A stretch of DNA of 64,000 nucleotides from Vampirovibrio chlorellavorus. Lineage in GTDB: Bacteria > Cyanobacteriota > Vampirovibrionia > Vampirovibrionales > Vampirovibrionaceae. The notes under the pieces are model-generated. The model saw only the letters and a program-made list of their open reading frames with translations. It was not told the origin of the DNA and searched no databases. The position numbers and the translations under genes are program-made. Position 1 is the first letter of the stretch; each line of letters opens with the position of its first letter. Of this stretch, positions 34,019 through 42,211 are shown piece after piece. Where the stretch lies: NCBI GenBank assembly GCA_001858525.1, contig LAPX01000008.1:142138-206137 (forward strand). The letters run 5' to 3'.

Positions 34019-34570
34019 TTAGGGCAGCTGGGTCGGCAACAGACCAACGGCTTTGTTCAGCAAGGCCGGGTTGGCGGCCAATGCGGCAGGACCCAGGACC
34101 AGTCCGCTGAGTGCTCCCAGACCGGCACCAGTCAAGGCGGCACCAGCGAACAAGGTTACTTTGTTCCGGTTATTCACCGGGTGATTGGCGGGCACCAACG
34201 GTTGCGGGTTGGTCATTTTGCTCGCCGAAGGAATGGCTTCCATCAAGGGACTTAACTTTTGCAGGGCGTTCAGCCAGGGATTATTCCCAGTGATCGCTTG
34301 CTTCACGAAGGTTTGCAAGGCACCAACCATGGGATTGCCTTGGGGGTTGCCTTGCTTGGGCGGCAGGGCAGCGGGTTTGCTGGCGTTGCTTACCGCAGGT
34401 GCAGATTTGATGAACACATCGCCCTGGTGGCCGTTTTGCCGGTGGATGGGCTGTGTTTTCTGTCCAAAAGCGATGGGGGTGGAAGCTGGCTGGGCGGCAG
34501 GCTTGGCCAGCGCCTGATTTTTCAATGCCTGATATTTAGGCAGCTTAAGCTGATTCATAGCGTCCATCAT
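34019..34570 (-). CDS. FG-box protein with C-terminal glycine-zipper segment
   Basis: A 183-residue protein. The N-terminus is Gln/Ala/Pro-rich with the FG box TPIAFGQKTQPI near residue 34. The middle is disordered (PPKQGNPQGNP). The C-terminus carries a hydrophobic Gly/Ala stretch (LFAGAALTGAGLGALSGLVLGPAALAA) typical of glycine-zipper membrane segments. The start could be ATG 34570 or 34558. No family recognised. It shares its modular plan with the KRYC proteins: FG box, linker, one hydrophobic segment. Confidence 0.6.
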   Translation of the reverse strand: MMDAMNQLKLPKYQALKNQALAKPAAQPASTPIAFGQKTQPIHRQNGHQGDVFIKSAPAVSNASKPAALPPKQGNPQGNPMVGALQTFVKQAITGNNPWLNALQKLSPLMEAIPSASKMTNPQPLVPANHPVNNRNKVTLFAGAALTGAGLGALSGLVLGPAALAANPALLNKAVGLLPTQLP

Positions 34571-35385
34571 GGCGCGGGTCCCATCCCTCTGCTAAATCTT
34601 TCACTGAATCCGTTTGGAGAAGTGTGTTTCCAATCGATGAAATTATTCTATCTGAGTTTCCTCATTTAGAGAAATAAAAATAAAAACAAATTTAAGAGCT
34701 TCGCCGAAGGCCCTGTCAGAATGTTCAGATACACCAGTTTACAAAACTTAATTTTTTCTTGGTGTTTATTTGACAAAAACCATTTAGTGTAAACTTGCCC
34801 CAAAGGGTATTTATTTTCTTTTTTGATGGTTTGGATAGTTACTTTTTAAAAAATAGTGGCTTTCCTTTTGAAAAAATTTCTTTCTAAACACTTTTTTCTT
34901 TCAAAGTGGATTGTCTTGCAGAGGCGTTGCTCATGAATGCTTCTTTTTCAGGCTTTTTCTTTTCCCAAAGGGGACGCTGTCCCCTTATGAACCCCAGTTG
35001 GGGTCGCCTGCGCCCCCAAACCCCTCCAGAAAATAATCGCCAATTAGTACGCTTCATCTCCAGCTTGAGGGTTGTTGGGACTTGGGCTTTTCGCGAATGG
35101 GCATTGCCCATTCGAAAGCAACACCATGAAGAAACATGTTTTTCATATAAATATTCAAAAATTCCCCACTCTAACTCTGCGGGGCCTGGGGGTGCAGGCA
35201 CTCCCAGCGGGGGATGCAAAGGGGGCTGGCCCCCTTTCAAAGGAAGAATAAATGAATAAAAAAGGTTTTTAGGATTCACATCCTAAATTCATAAATTTGC
35301 TTCGCTGGGAAAACAAAACAAGCAACGGCATACTAAAACCACCCGCCTCTGCGCAGGCGGCACCAGAACCAACCGGGGGAACACC
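34571..35385. other. 815-bp intergenic region with paired GC-rich hairpins
   Basis: The first 400 bp are AT-rich and contain no credible gene. From 34972 to 35238 the DNA holds GC-rich hairpins: AAGGGGAC/GTCCCCTT, CCCCAGTTGGGG, a 10-bp-arm palindrome CGAATGGGCA-T-TGCCCATTCG at 35094-35114, and AAAGGGGGC/GCCCCCTTT at 35218-35237. The outer units are similar to each other in inverted orientation, like the ends of a small mobile element. ORFs in this stretch (34884, 34906) are translations of the hairpins. Confidence 0.6.
34972..35238. repeat. candidate MITE/REPIN-like element with GC-hairpin ends
   Basis: The left end (AAAGGGGACGCTGTCCCCTT then CCCC/GGGG) and the inverted right end (AAAGGGGGCCAGCCCCCTTT then CCCCCGCTGGG) share a pattern also present at 60522-60562. 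No transposase gene lies inside. Confidence 0.45.
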
Positions 35386-35706
35386 ATGCCGTACCAATGC
35401 ACCCACTGCCAAAGCCTGTTTTTCAAGACGCTGGAAATCCGCATCCACAGCACCCAAAAGGCTTTGCTGTATAAAAAACGCTGCAAACGGTGCAAATTCA
35501 AGTGCCTGGTACAACGCAACAGCCTTCAGGGAAGCCTGATGCCTGCCACCCTCACCGATTGGCAAAGTGCCCACCGGGTGCAAACCCGACAAGCCCCCAG
35601 CACCTCAAGCGTTCTGGTCAGTGAGTACACCGCGCGCATCAGCCGCAGCAAGGAGCCCCCACTGGACTACCTAAGCCGACTGGCCCGCGCCCAAACACAG
35701 GAATGA
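35386..35706 (+). CDS. zinc-ribbon-like small protein (phage island)
   Basis: A 106-residue protein with CTHCQSLFF and, about 30 residues later, CKRCKFKC, which form a likely Cys4 zinc ribbon. The remainder is basic and Ser-rich. GGGGGAA precedes the ATG. It opens a tightly spaced five-gene plus-strand unit ending in a large terminase, so a regulatory or packaging accessory role is inferred. No known family assigned. Confidence 0.65.
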   Translation: MPYQCTHCQSLFFKTLEIRIHSTQKALLYKKRCKRCKFKCLVQRNSLQGSLMPATLTDWQSAHRVQTRQAPSTSSVLVSEYTARISRSKEPPLDYLSRLARAQTQE

Positions 35707-35712
35707 GACCAC

Positions 35713-36024
35713 ATGAAACCCAAGAAACTCCCACCGCAAACCGGCTTGTTGCCCAAGCTCAAAAACCTGCTGGATGCCCTCTCCGATCGCTATCAGCGCG
35801 TGTTAAGTGTAATCGATGAGGCATTGGATTCGGAAAGTATGAAAGACAAAATCTGGGCGGTGGATTTGATTTTAAAACGCACCCCCACCGACACCCCGGC
35901 CCCCACGCCCAACGGCAAGGGCAAAAAATCGGATGCGCCCCTAAATCCAGCCGATCTGGAACAACTCAGCGAGCAAGAACTGCTGAACCGGGTGCGCACT
36001 TACATTCAGGACTGGGAGCCCTAG
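35713..36024 (+). CDS. possible phage small terminase-like protein
   Basis: A 103-residue protein 6 nt after the zinc-ribbon gene. The N-terminal half is helical (LLPKLKNLLDALSDRYQRVLSVIDEALDSESMKDKIWAVDLILKR) and the rest is a Pro/Lys linker and a short acidic helix. Size, helix content and position before a large terminase fit a small terminase or similar DNA-recognition subunit, but no diagnostic motif is visible. Confidence 0.45.
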   Translation: MKPKKLPPQTGLLPKLKNLLDALSDRYQRVLSVIDEALDSESMKDKIWAVDLILKRTPTDTPAPTPNGKGKKSDAPLNPADLEQLSEQELLNRVRTYIQDWEP

Positions 36025-36028
36025 CCCC

Positions 36029-36637
36029 ATGAGCCCGGTTTATCAGTTGACCACACCCGAAGCACTGGCCCACCACGCACCGGGCATTCGCCACTTGCTG
36101 CGCCTGCACCGGGATACCTTGCTGGATGACGCCACTCGCTGTGGAAGCCTGAATGAGGATTTAGAGCACCTTTGGCAGAACACGGCGGCCTGCCTGCCCT
36201 GGCTGTGGGTGTTCGTGCAACCCGATGGGGTCATCAGCGCCATTGGGGCTTTATCCGATCTTCAACCGGGACGACACGCCTTTTTGCACGGGGTCAGCCA
36301 TCCGGCCTTTCGGGGGGCGGGCTGCGTGGTCCAAACCCTGCGCCCCTTGCTGCAAACCGCCTTTGAGGAGTTGGCGCTCATCAAGGTTAAGGCCGAACTG
36401 GAGACCCACAACCGGGGGGCCATGGGCTTTTGCAGGCGCTTTGGCTTTCAGCGGGAAGCCTTATTCCGGCAAGACATTGCCGTGGGCGGTCTGCTGCGAG
36501 ACGTGGCCGTTTACACCTTAAGCGCTGAGCGCTACCGCAAGCTGGTTTTACCCCAAGTTTTACCCCGCCTGCTCAAACCCGCTCAGGGGATACCCCTCAC
36601 CATTAACCAAGCAGAAGGAACCCAACCATGTCACTAG
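36029..36637 (+). CDS. GNAT-family acetyltransferase (phage island)
   Basis: A 202-residue GNAT protein. The acetyl-CoA region is recognisable around HGVSHPAFRGAGCVVQTLRPLL and the C-terminal beta-strand pair around VKAELETHNRGAMGFCRRFGFQREALF. Such genes occur in some podovirus-like packaging clusters, with unknown targets. It follows the preceding stop by 4 nt and overlaps the next gene by 10 nt, so it belongs to the same unit. Confidence 0.7.
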   Translation: MSPVYQLTTPEALAHHAPGIRHLLRLHRDTLLDDATRCGSLNEDLEHLWQNTAACLPWLWVFVQPDGVISAIGALSDLQPGRHAFLHGVSHPAFRGAGCVVQTLRPLLQTAFEELALIKVKAELETHNRGAMGFCRRFGFQREALFRQDIAVGGLLRDVAVYTLSAERYRKLVLPQVLPRLLKPAQGIPLTINQAEGTQPCH

Positions 36638-37368
36638 GACGCAAAAAAAAGAGCACTACCAAGATCATTAAAGTGTCTGCCCCACCGCCCATCACCCGAG
36701 TGGAATTCAACAGCCCCACCGGAGATCGCTATGTCACCACCACCCAGAATGGCCAGCAGACCTTTCAGAGCTACCTGAACCCCACCACCAAGCAAACCGT
36801 GGCAGAGAGTCTAAAAGGCCTGCAACAACTGGCCAAGGAACTGAATCAGCCCGATCCCGTTCGGCAACAGGCCATCACCCAACGATCCCGTGATTTTTTT
36901 GACTTGCAGTCATCCGATATCAACGCCCAAACTGACTCTCAGCTGGCCAAGGCCCGATCCAGCTTGTCTAAGCGCTTTGGCGGTGCTTATAACGCCACCT
37001 TCGGCACCAATTTACTGGCCCAAATGGAAGGCAGTCGTCTGGGACAACTGGCGGAGGCCAGTAAGCAAGCAGCCCTGCTGGGCGAAGACCTGTACAAGTC
37101 CGATGAAGACAGCCGGGTGCGTCGCTTTGCCCTGTTTCAAAACTATCTGGCCGATCTGAACAACCAAGCCAGAGGATTACAGAGCAACGGCAGCGGGGTG
37201 CTGATGAACGAAAGCCAGCGAGCCACTGATTTGGCGGTCCAAAAAGCCAACCTGGCTTTGCAGGCCAGCCGTCAGGATGCCCTGACCCAGTCCGAGCAAA
37301 ACCGGGTGAACCGGGAAAGCGCTTTGCGGGCCAGCAGCCAAATCGCCATGGCCCTGATGGCCATTTGA
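36628..37368 (+). CDS. coiled-coil phage structural or ejection-type protein
   Basis: A 246-residue protein beginning with a very basic stretch (GRKKKSTTKIIKV), then a short beta-rich part (RVEFNSPTGDRYVTTTQNGQQTF) and a long polar helical region rich in Gln, Ala, Ser and Arg (SDINAQTDSQLAKARSSLSKRFGGAY, LALQASRQDALTQSEQNRVNRE). The order between an acetyltransferase and TerL suggests a head-completion or internal virion protein. No family assigned. Confidence 0.55.
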   Translation: MSLGRKKKSTTKIIKVSAPPPITRVEFNSPTGDRYVTTTQNGQQTFQSYLNPTTKQTVAESLKGLQQLAKELNQPDPVRQQAITQRSRDFFDLQSSDINAQTDSQLAKARSSLSKRFGGAYNATFGTNLLAQMEGSRLGQLAEASKQAALLGEDLYKSDEDSRVRRFALFQNYLADLNNQARGLQSNGSGVLMNESQRATDLAVQKANLALQASRQDALTQSEQNRVNRESALRASSQIAMALMAI

Positions 37369-37385
37369 GGGAGGGGAAGTCAAAC

Positions 37386-38906
37386 GTGACCCTTTCAGAA
37401 ACCTCAGAGCCTTCAGGGCAATCAGACCCTTCCGACACGTCTCAAGACGCCCCTCGCCCGTGGTTGGCCCGCCGTCTGGTCTTGTACCAGGCGGCTGAGC
37501 GCCACCCCGAATTACAGGCTGTGCTGGTGGCCTGGTGCAAACGAGACGTGCGCTTCTGGTTCCGCCATTTTTGCTGGACGTTTGATCCACGCAAGGAGCA
37601 GCCCCACTTGCCCTTTGTGCCCTACGCCTTCCAGGAGAAAGTGTTGGGGGAACTGGTGCAGGCCATCGAAACCGGAGAAGACCTGCTGATTGAAAAAAGC
37701 CGGGACATGGGCCTCAGTTGGCTGGTGCTACTGGCCTTCCAGTATTTCTGGCTGTTCCGGGAGGGGGCCAACTTCCATTTGGGCTCCCGCAAACAGGAGG
37801 CCGTGGATCGCAAGGGGGATTTATCCACCCTGATGGAAAAACTGCGCTATAACCTCAGCTGGCTGCCCCACTGGATGCGCCCGGCAGGCTTTCAGGACAG
37901 CGTGCACGACAATGTGCTGCGCTTGCTAAACCCCACTAACGGCAATACCATTACCGGGGAAAGCAGCAACGAGAACTTCGGGCGGGGGGGGCGCTACAAG
38001 GCGGTGCTGTTCGATGAGTTTCCGTTTTGGCCCACACAGGACGCCGCTTATGCCTCCGCCGGGCAGTCCACACCCAGCCGTATTGTGGTGGGTACCCCTT
38101 ATGGCAAGCACAACCGCTTTGCAGAACTGCGCTTTTCCGGTCAAGTGAAGGTTTTACGGGTCCATTGGCGAGAACACCCGGATCGGGATGAACGCTGGTA
38201 CGCCACCCAACGACAACGGCTCAGCGAGGATGAGCTGGCCCGAGAACTGGATATCAATTACCATTTGTCCCTGAAGAACCGGGTTTTTTCCAATTTCAGC
38301 GAGGCCAACAAGGGTAATTTTCAGGCATTCCAGCCCACCAAGCTCATTCGCAGCTGGGATTTTGGCTATCATTGTCCCGCGTGTTTGTTTTTGGCTTTCG
38401 ATAGCGAGGATCGGCTATTGGTGCTGCGGGAAGTGGTCGGTACTCAGGTGCTACTGACCGATTTCGCCCAGCAGGTCAAGACGGTGACCGACACCCTGTA
38501 TGCCGGGGTGCCGGTGGAGGATATTTGCGACCCGGCAGGCGCCCAGCGCTCCGATAAGAGCGTGCGCACCAGCATCGAGATTCTGAACAGCCTGGGTATT
38601 TTTCCGTTTTTCGATCGATCTCCCATCAAGGACGGACTGGAACTGATGCGGGTACAATTGTCCCGCATGACGGGTAGTACCCCGGCCCTGCGGGTGGACT
38701 ATGGCTGCACAAAGCTGATTGAGGCTTTTGAGGGGGGATACCGGTACAGCTCCCCGGAGTCAGAGACCCCATTGCAGGAACATCCTTACGAGGATGTGAT
38801 GGACTGCCTGCGCTATGCGGTCATGCAGAAGTGTTCTCTGCCGGTATCCGGCAAATTCAGACGCTCGCCCCAGTATCGGCCCAGCAACCGCTATACGGGC
38901 TATTAA
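37386..38906 (+). CDS. phage large terminase subunit (TerL)
   Basis: A 506-residue DNA-packaging motor. The ATPase has a Walker A variant in LLIEKSRDMGLSW and Walker B in AVLFDEFPFW; the RNase H-like nuclease domain carries acidic residues in RSWDFGYHCPAC, VEDICDPAGA and YEDVMDCLRYA. The GTG at 37386, with GGGAGGGGAAG upstream, is preferred over the TTG at 37365. All motifs are intact. No portal, protease or capsid gene follows, so the island is a phage remnant, a satellite or a domesticated module. Confidence 0.88.
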   Translation: MTLSETSEPSGQSDPSDTSQDAPRPWLARRLVLYQAAERHPELQAVLVAWCKRDVRFWFRHFCWTFDPRKEQPHLPFVPYAFQEKVLGELVQAIETGEDLLIEKSRDMGLSWLVLLAFQYFWLFREGANFHLGSRKQEAVDRKGDLSTLMEKLRYNLSWLPHWMRPAGFQDSVHDNVLRLLNPTNGNTITGESSNENFGRGGRYKAVLFDEFPFWPTQDAAYASAGQSTPSRIVVGTPYGKHNRFAELRFSGQVKVLRVHWREHPDRDERWYATQRQRLSEDELARELDINYHLSLKNRVFSNFSEANKGNFQAFQPTKLIRSWDFGYHCPACLFLAFDSEDRLLVLREVVGTQVLLTDFAQQVKTVTDTLYAGVPVEDICDPAGAQRSDKSVRTSIEILNSLGIFPFFDRSPIKDGLELMRVQLSRMTGSTPALRVDYGCTKLIEAFEGGYRYSSPESETPLQEHPYEDVMDCLRYAVMQKCSLPVSGKFRRSPQYRPSNRYTGY

Positions 38907-39159
38907 GGCGTTACGGCTCAGCTTGGCAGGGCTTGCCTCCCGGGAGCGTTCATTCAGGCTCAGCCCAGCTATGGCTGTGTTCGACTTCCCCACCACATTT
39001 CAATATTTATTGAAACATAAAAATAAATAAACAAATATTTGTAAAGTTGGCTTTCAGTGTGCATTTAAGCCGGTTTGGGACTCCAAGGCCCAATGTCCCC
39101 GTGACGATATTCCGGAAAGTTCTCCTATAATAACTCCTACATCCCCCCTCTTTTAGTCT

Positions 39160-39183
39160 GCCGCTTTATGCGGCCTTTTTTTT
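39160..39183 (+). terminator. intrinsic terminator after the phage island
   Basis: GCCGC-TTTAT-GCGGC is followed by C and eight T residues. The 38907-39321 region otherwise holds no gene. Confidence 0.85.
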
Positions 39184-39261
39184 ACCTTTAGGTCACAAAA
39201 TGAATTAGCCATAGTTTCCAGATTTTAACCGTGATTTATAGTCAATCTGAAAGATTTTCGC

Positions 39262-39290
39262 TTGTGTCCCCCAGACGGCTATGTTATAAA
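39262..39290 (+). promoter_or_regulatory. promoter of tRNA-Asp
   Basis: TTGTGT, 17-nt spacer, TATAAA, with the start point about 25 nt before the mature tRNA end. Confidence 0.6.
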
Positions 39291-39321
39291 TTTCCTGTTC
39301 CCTCAAACGAACTCCCCACGC

Positions 39322-39398
39322 GGGGTGGTAGCTCAGTTGGTTAGAGTACTTGCCTGTCACGCAAGATGTCGCGGGTTCGAGTCCCGTCCACCCCGCCA
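39322..39398 (+). tRNA. tRNA-Asp (anticodon GTC)
   Basis: A full 77-nt cloverleaf: acceptor GGGGTGG/CCACCCC, D-arm AGCTCAGTTGGTTAGAGT, anticodon stem CTTGC/GCAAG with loop CTGTCAC (anticodon GTC), T-arm with TTCGAGT, and an encoded CCA end. A terminator follows. The phage island ends 400 bp upstream, but I see no duplicated 3' tRNA end that would mark an attachment site. Confidence 0.95.
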
Positions 39399-39446
39399 CT
39401 TTTAAAAGTAAAACTATAAAAAGTTGGCACCCCACACACCAGAAGG

Positions 39447-39477
39447 CTTTCCGAGTTTTAAACCGGAAGGCTTTTTT
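39447..39477 (+). terminator. intrinsic terminator after tRNA-Asp
   Basis: CTTTCCG pairs with CGGAAGG (one G-T pair) and is followed by CTTTTTT. Confidence 0.7.
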
Positions 39478-39578
39478 GTTGGGAATCAGTAAGATTTTAC
39501 AACTGAGGATTGCGTGGGCTGCTCTGGGCTTCCCATCCCGCAACACTAAACAGCCATCAGCACCGAACGACAATAAGG

Positions 39579-40298
39579 TTAGGGGCGCTTGGGCAGGAAA
39601 ATATCTTCAGCCACAACGCCCGCCAAAGGAGGAAAGCCACTGAACTCCTGGGGCAAATCCGCTTCAGCCTGCGCCAGCAATTGAACGATTTTGGTATGCC
39701 CCTTGGCCTTTGCCAATGCCAACGGGGTGGCCCCTTTGCGATCAGCCGCATTAACCACGGCACCGGCCGATAAAAGCCGTTTAACCACCTCTACATGCCC
39801 AGCCATGGCCGCATGATGGAGCGGACGGCAGCCATATTGCTTATCCGCAAGCTCGATATTGGCCTTGGCCTCAATCAGCCGATTGACGACTGGCAAATAC
39901 CCTCTACGGGCCGCCAACAGCAACGGGCTTCTCTGGTGAATACTCCCGTCTAGCGCGTCAATCTCCGCACCCGCCTTAATCAGTGCCTGTACAGCCCCTA
40001 AAAAGCCCCTGCCAGCCGCCAAATGCAGGGCCTTATTGCCTGCGGCATCCTCAAAGTCGGGCTCAAATCCCGTATCTAAAATTCGGGTCAACGTTTCTAA
40101 ATCACCGGTTTCCGCCGCCCGACGCAATTGCACCGCCTGCAAAGCTGAATTGGTATCCCACTTTCCCGCAAAGCCCGTGGAGGCCCGTGACCCCGAAATC
40201 CCTACGGCTTTGGGCCGAGCGGCTTGTTGAGAAGAATTGGCGGCAGAAGGGCGATTGAAGGAAAAGCACTTCATTCTGGAATGGCCCACTGAGAACAT
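39579..40298 (-). CDS. ankyrin-repeat protein 2
   Basis: A 239-residue protein. The N-terminus reads MKCFSFNRPSAANSSQQAARP from residue 9, an aromatic-rich variant of the FG box followed by a Ser/Ala/Gln linker. Residues about 60-210 hold four to five ankyrin repeats (NKALHLAAGRGFLGAVQALIKAG, RPLHHAAMAGHVEVVKRLL, TPLALAKAKGHTKIVQLL). The start at ATG 40298 has AAAAGG 9 nt upstream. Protein binding is the expected role; the partner is unknown. Confidence 0.88.
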   Translation of the reverse strand: MFSVGHSRMKCFSFNRPSAANSSQQAARPKAVGISGSRASTGFAGKWDTNSALQAVQLRRAAETGDLETLTRILDTGFEPDFEDAAGNKALHLAAGRGFLGAVQALIKAGAEIDALDGSIHQRSPLLLAARRGYLPVVNRLIEAKANIELADKQYGCRPLHHAAMAGHVEVVKRLLSAGAVVNAADRKGATPLALAKAKGHTKIVQLLAQAEADLPQEFSGFPPLAGVVAEDIFLPKRP

Positions 40299-40470
40299 TG
40301 GAAAACGCCTTTTAGCATTGCCTTGTCAGAAATACTTTGATTACAAATTCAAAAACATTTCATAAAAAGTAAAACAAAACCCGCTCAAAATATGCCTTCA
40401 CAGGATGCTTTTCCAGCTCCCCCCGGATTATTCCGACAGCCCAAGGTGCGAACAGTACCAACTTGCTAAA

Positions 40471-41343
40471 TTACTGAGAATAGCGGGTAGAGCGCCTGCT
40501 GATATAAATTTGCTCCAACAAATCCTCCAACCCCGGCTGCTGGCTGTGAGGACGTAGCATATGGACCACCGACTTGTGACCATAGCTGGCCGCCGTGGTT
40601 AGAGCGTCATTGACCACTTCTGGATTCCGGGCGATATTGCCCGAATTAAGCAATTCAGCAACCACCCCAGTGCGGCCATACTGTGCAGCCTCTTTTAAAG
40701 CAGCGGCAATGGCCACGGGATTGTCTTTGAGCTTGGTATTCCTCAACAAAGTTGCCACCACAGGCACATGCCCCCCGCCTGCAGCTTGCCTCAGCGCCAC
40801 AGCCACAGCAGCCGAATCCTTTTGAATGTCCGTGTTTTTCAGCAATGCGTCGACCACAGGCTGATGCCCTCTGAGCGCGGCGCTCTCAAACGCGGAAGCA
40901 ATGGCGACTTGATGGTGTCGGTGCCTTGATTGACCCAAAAGTGGTTGCCCCCAAAGTGATTTGCCCAAAAGCTGATTCACAATCTCGGTGTGGCCGTTTT
41001 CTGCGGCGGCAACCAATGGCCCAGCAACGGCCTCCGGTTGATCAGTGCCCCGCAGGCAATCCAAAATATTTTGAACCACCTGAGTCAGTCCCTGTCCAGC
41101 CGCTTTATGCAAACGTGACTGATATTGCCCCATCAAGGCGTTGCCAATGTCCGGGCTGCGGGAAAACACATCCCGAAGCTGCGGATGACGCCCCAATTCC
41201 TTGCCAAAACAGCGTACAAAAACATCAGTATGGTTCACCACCTCAGGCCACTGAGGATCGAGGGCTAGGGTGTGGGGTTGGGGCTGGGCCGCTGCTTGGG
41301 GAGCAGCATCCCATTGAAGCGCTTTTAAATGCACCTGAGTCAT
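40471..41343 (-). CDS. ankyrin-like repeat protein 3
   Basis: A 290-residue protein with an N-terminal Ala/Gln/Pro leader (QWDAAPQAAAQPQP) and degenerate ankyrin-type repeats from about residue 75: LVAAAENGHTEIVNQLL, ESAALRGHQPVVDALL, RQAAGGGHVPVVATLL, KEAAQYGRTGVVAELL, TTAASYGHKSVVHML. The repeats lack the usual TPLH opening, so they form a divergent subclass. It lies 21 nt after the next gene on the same strand, suggesting an operon. It has no clear FG box. Confidence 0.8.
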   Translation of the reverse strand: MTQVHLKALQWDAAPQAAAQPQPHTLALDPQWPEVVNHTDVFVRCFGKELGRHPQLRDVFSRSPDIGNALMGQYQSRLHKAAGQGLTQVVQNILDCLRGTDQPEAVAGPLVAAAENGHTEIVNQLLGKSLWGQPLLGQSRHRHHQVAIASAFESAALRGHQPVVDALLKNTDIQKDSAAVAVALRQAAGGGHVPVVATLLRNTKLKDNPVAIAAALKEAAQYGRTGVVAELLNSGNIARNPEVVNDALTTAASYGHKSVVHMLRPHSQQPGLEDLLEQIYISRRSTRYSQ

Positions 41344-41364
41344 CCTTGAACAGTACCTGCTAAT

Positions 41365-42108
41365 CTATTGTGCCTGCGACTGAGGGTGTAATTTGGATTG
41401 GAGCGACTGCCTCAGTTCACGGTAATTCTGGTGGCCTTCCAAACCGCCCTCATAGCAGGTTTCCAAATAATCCAGCGTTTCCTTGAACGCCTCATAAGTC
41501 GTCTGTGGATGAGTCTGAATATAAAAATTGATAATCGGCGCTATATTTTCAGGCGGTTCAAAAAACTGGGGTTCGGTTAAATTTTTCAGACAGGCTTGCG
41601 CCAACTGCCTGGCCTGCTCACCCAGCGAGGCCTCCAGGTTCGGCAGGGTTCCAATTTTTTCCAGCAGATTAAAAGCCCGGTGGCGTTTATCAGCAAACGC
41701 CTGAAGCTTATTGTCCCGCACTGGCGGACGAAGGCTGTTGATATATGGATTTTTGCCCAGCAGGCGGTTTCCTTTGTCTAAAAACCCAATGGCCTCCTCA
41801 ATCTGATGAGGTCCCAGGGGCTTGTCATGACTGCCTGAAAGGCCTTTGCTGGCTTTTGGGGTCTCCGGATCGGGACTCCTCATGCGCTTTGGCGTGCTTA
41901 AAAACTGATCAAAATTTAATTGCCCCTTCAAACTGGGACTTTTTTGCAGCGATTTACCTTGCAGTAACTTTTCACCCAACGGCCCAACCTTTTCAGGGGT
42001 CTTGGGTGGGGTCGGGTTAGTGACGGTTTTGCTGGGGGAAAGGGGTTCAAGCATCAGGACAACATCCACTGTGCGGACTTCAAGCAATGGCATCATACGC
42101 CAAACCAT
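41365..42108 (-). CDS. hypothetical protein co-transcribed with ankyrin protein 3
   Basis: A 247-residue protein of no known family, upstream of ankyrin protein 3 with a 21-nt gap. Residues 20-85 are a Pro/Lys/Ser linker (NPTPPKTPEKVGPLGEKLL); the C-terminal 150 residues are helical (HQIEEAIGFLDKGNRLLG, RAFNLLEKIGTLPNLEASLGEQARQLAQACL). The start is uncertain: ATG 42108, 42093 or 42054 are all in frame. A repeat-protein partner is a reasonable guess from the operon arrangement. Confidence 0.6.
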   Translation of the reverse strand: MVWRMMPLLEVRTVDVVLMLEPLSPSKTVTNPTPPKTPEKVGPLGEKLLQGKSLQKSPSLKGQLNFDQFLSTPKRMRSPDPETPKASKGLSGSHDKPLGPHQIEEAIGFLDKGNRLLGKNPYINSLRPPVRDNKLQAFADKRHRAFNLLEKIGTLPNLEASLGEQARQLAQACLKNLTEPQFFEPPENIAPIINFYIQTHPQTTYEAFKETLDYLETCYEGGLEGHQNYRELRQSLQSKLHPQSQAQ

Positions 42109-42211
42109 TGATGGCGTTCCAGTCTCATTCCAAAGCCATCCATTGGTTTGCTTGCTAGTGTAAACAAAACGCCGCAGACAGAAAATTGCGCTTTACGGCC
42201 TGGAAGATGAC

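Noticed and set aside
34884-35279. 131-residue minus-strand ORF in the 35-kb gap
   Set aside because: It is a translation through GC-rich hairpins with no ribosome site and an unnatural composition.
38907-39398. Phage attachment site at tRNA-Asp
   Set aside because: No second copy of the tRNA 3' end was seen in the flanking DNA and no integrase is present.
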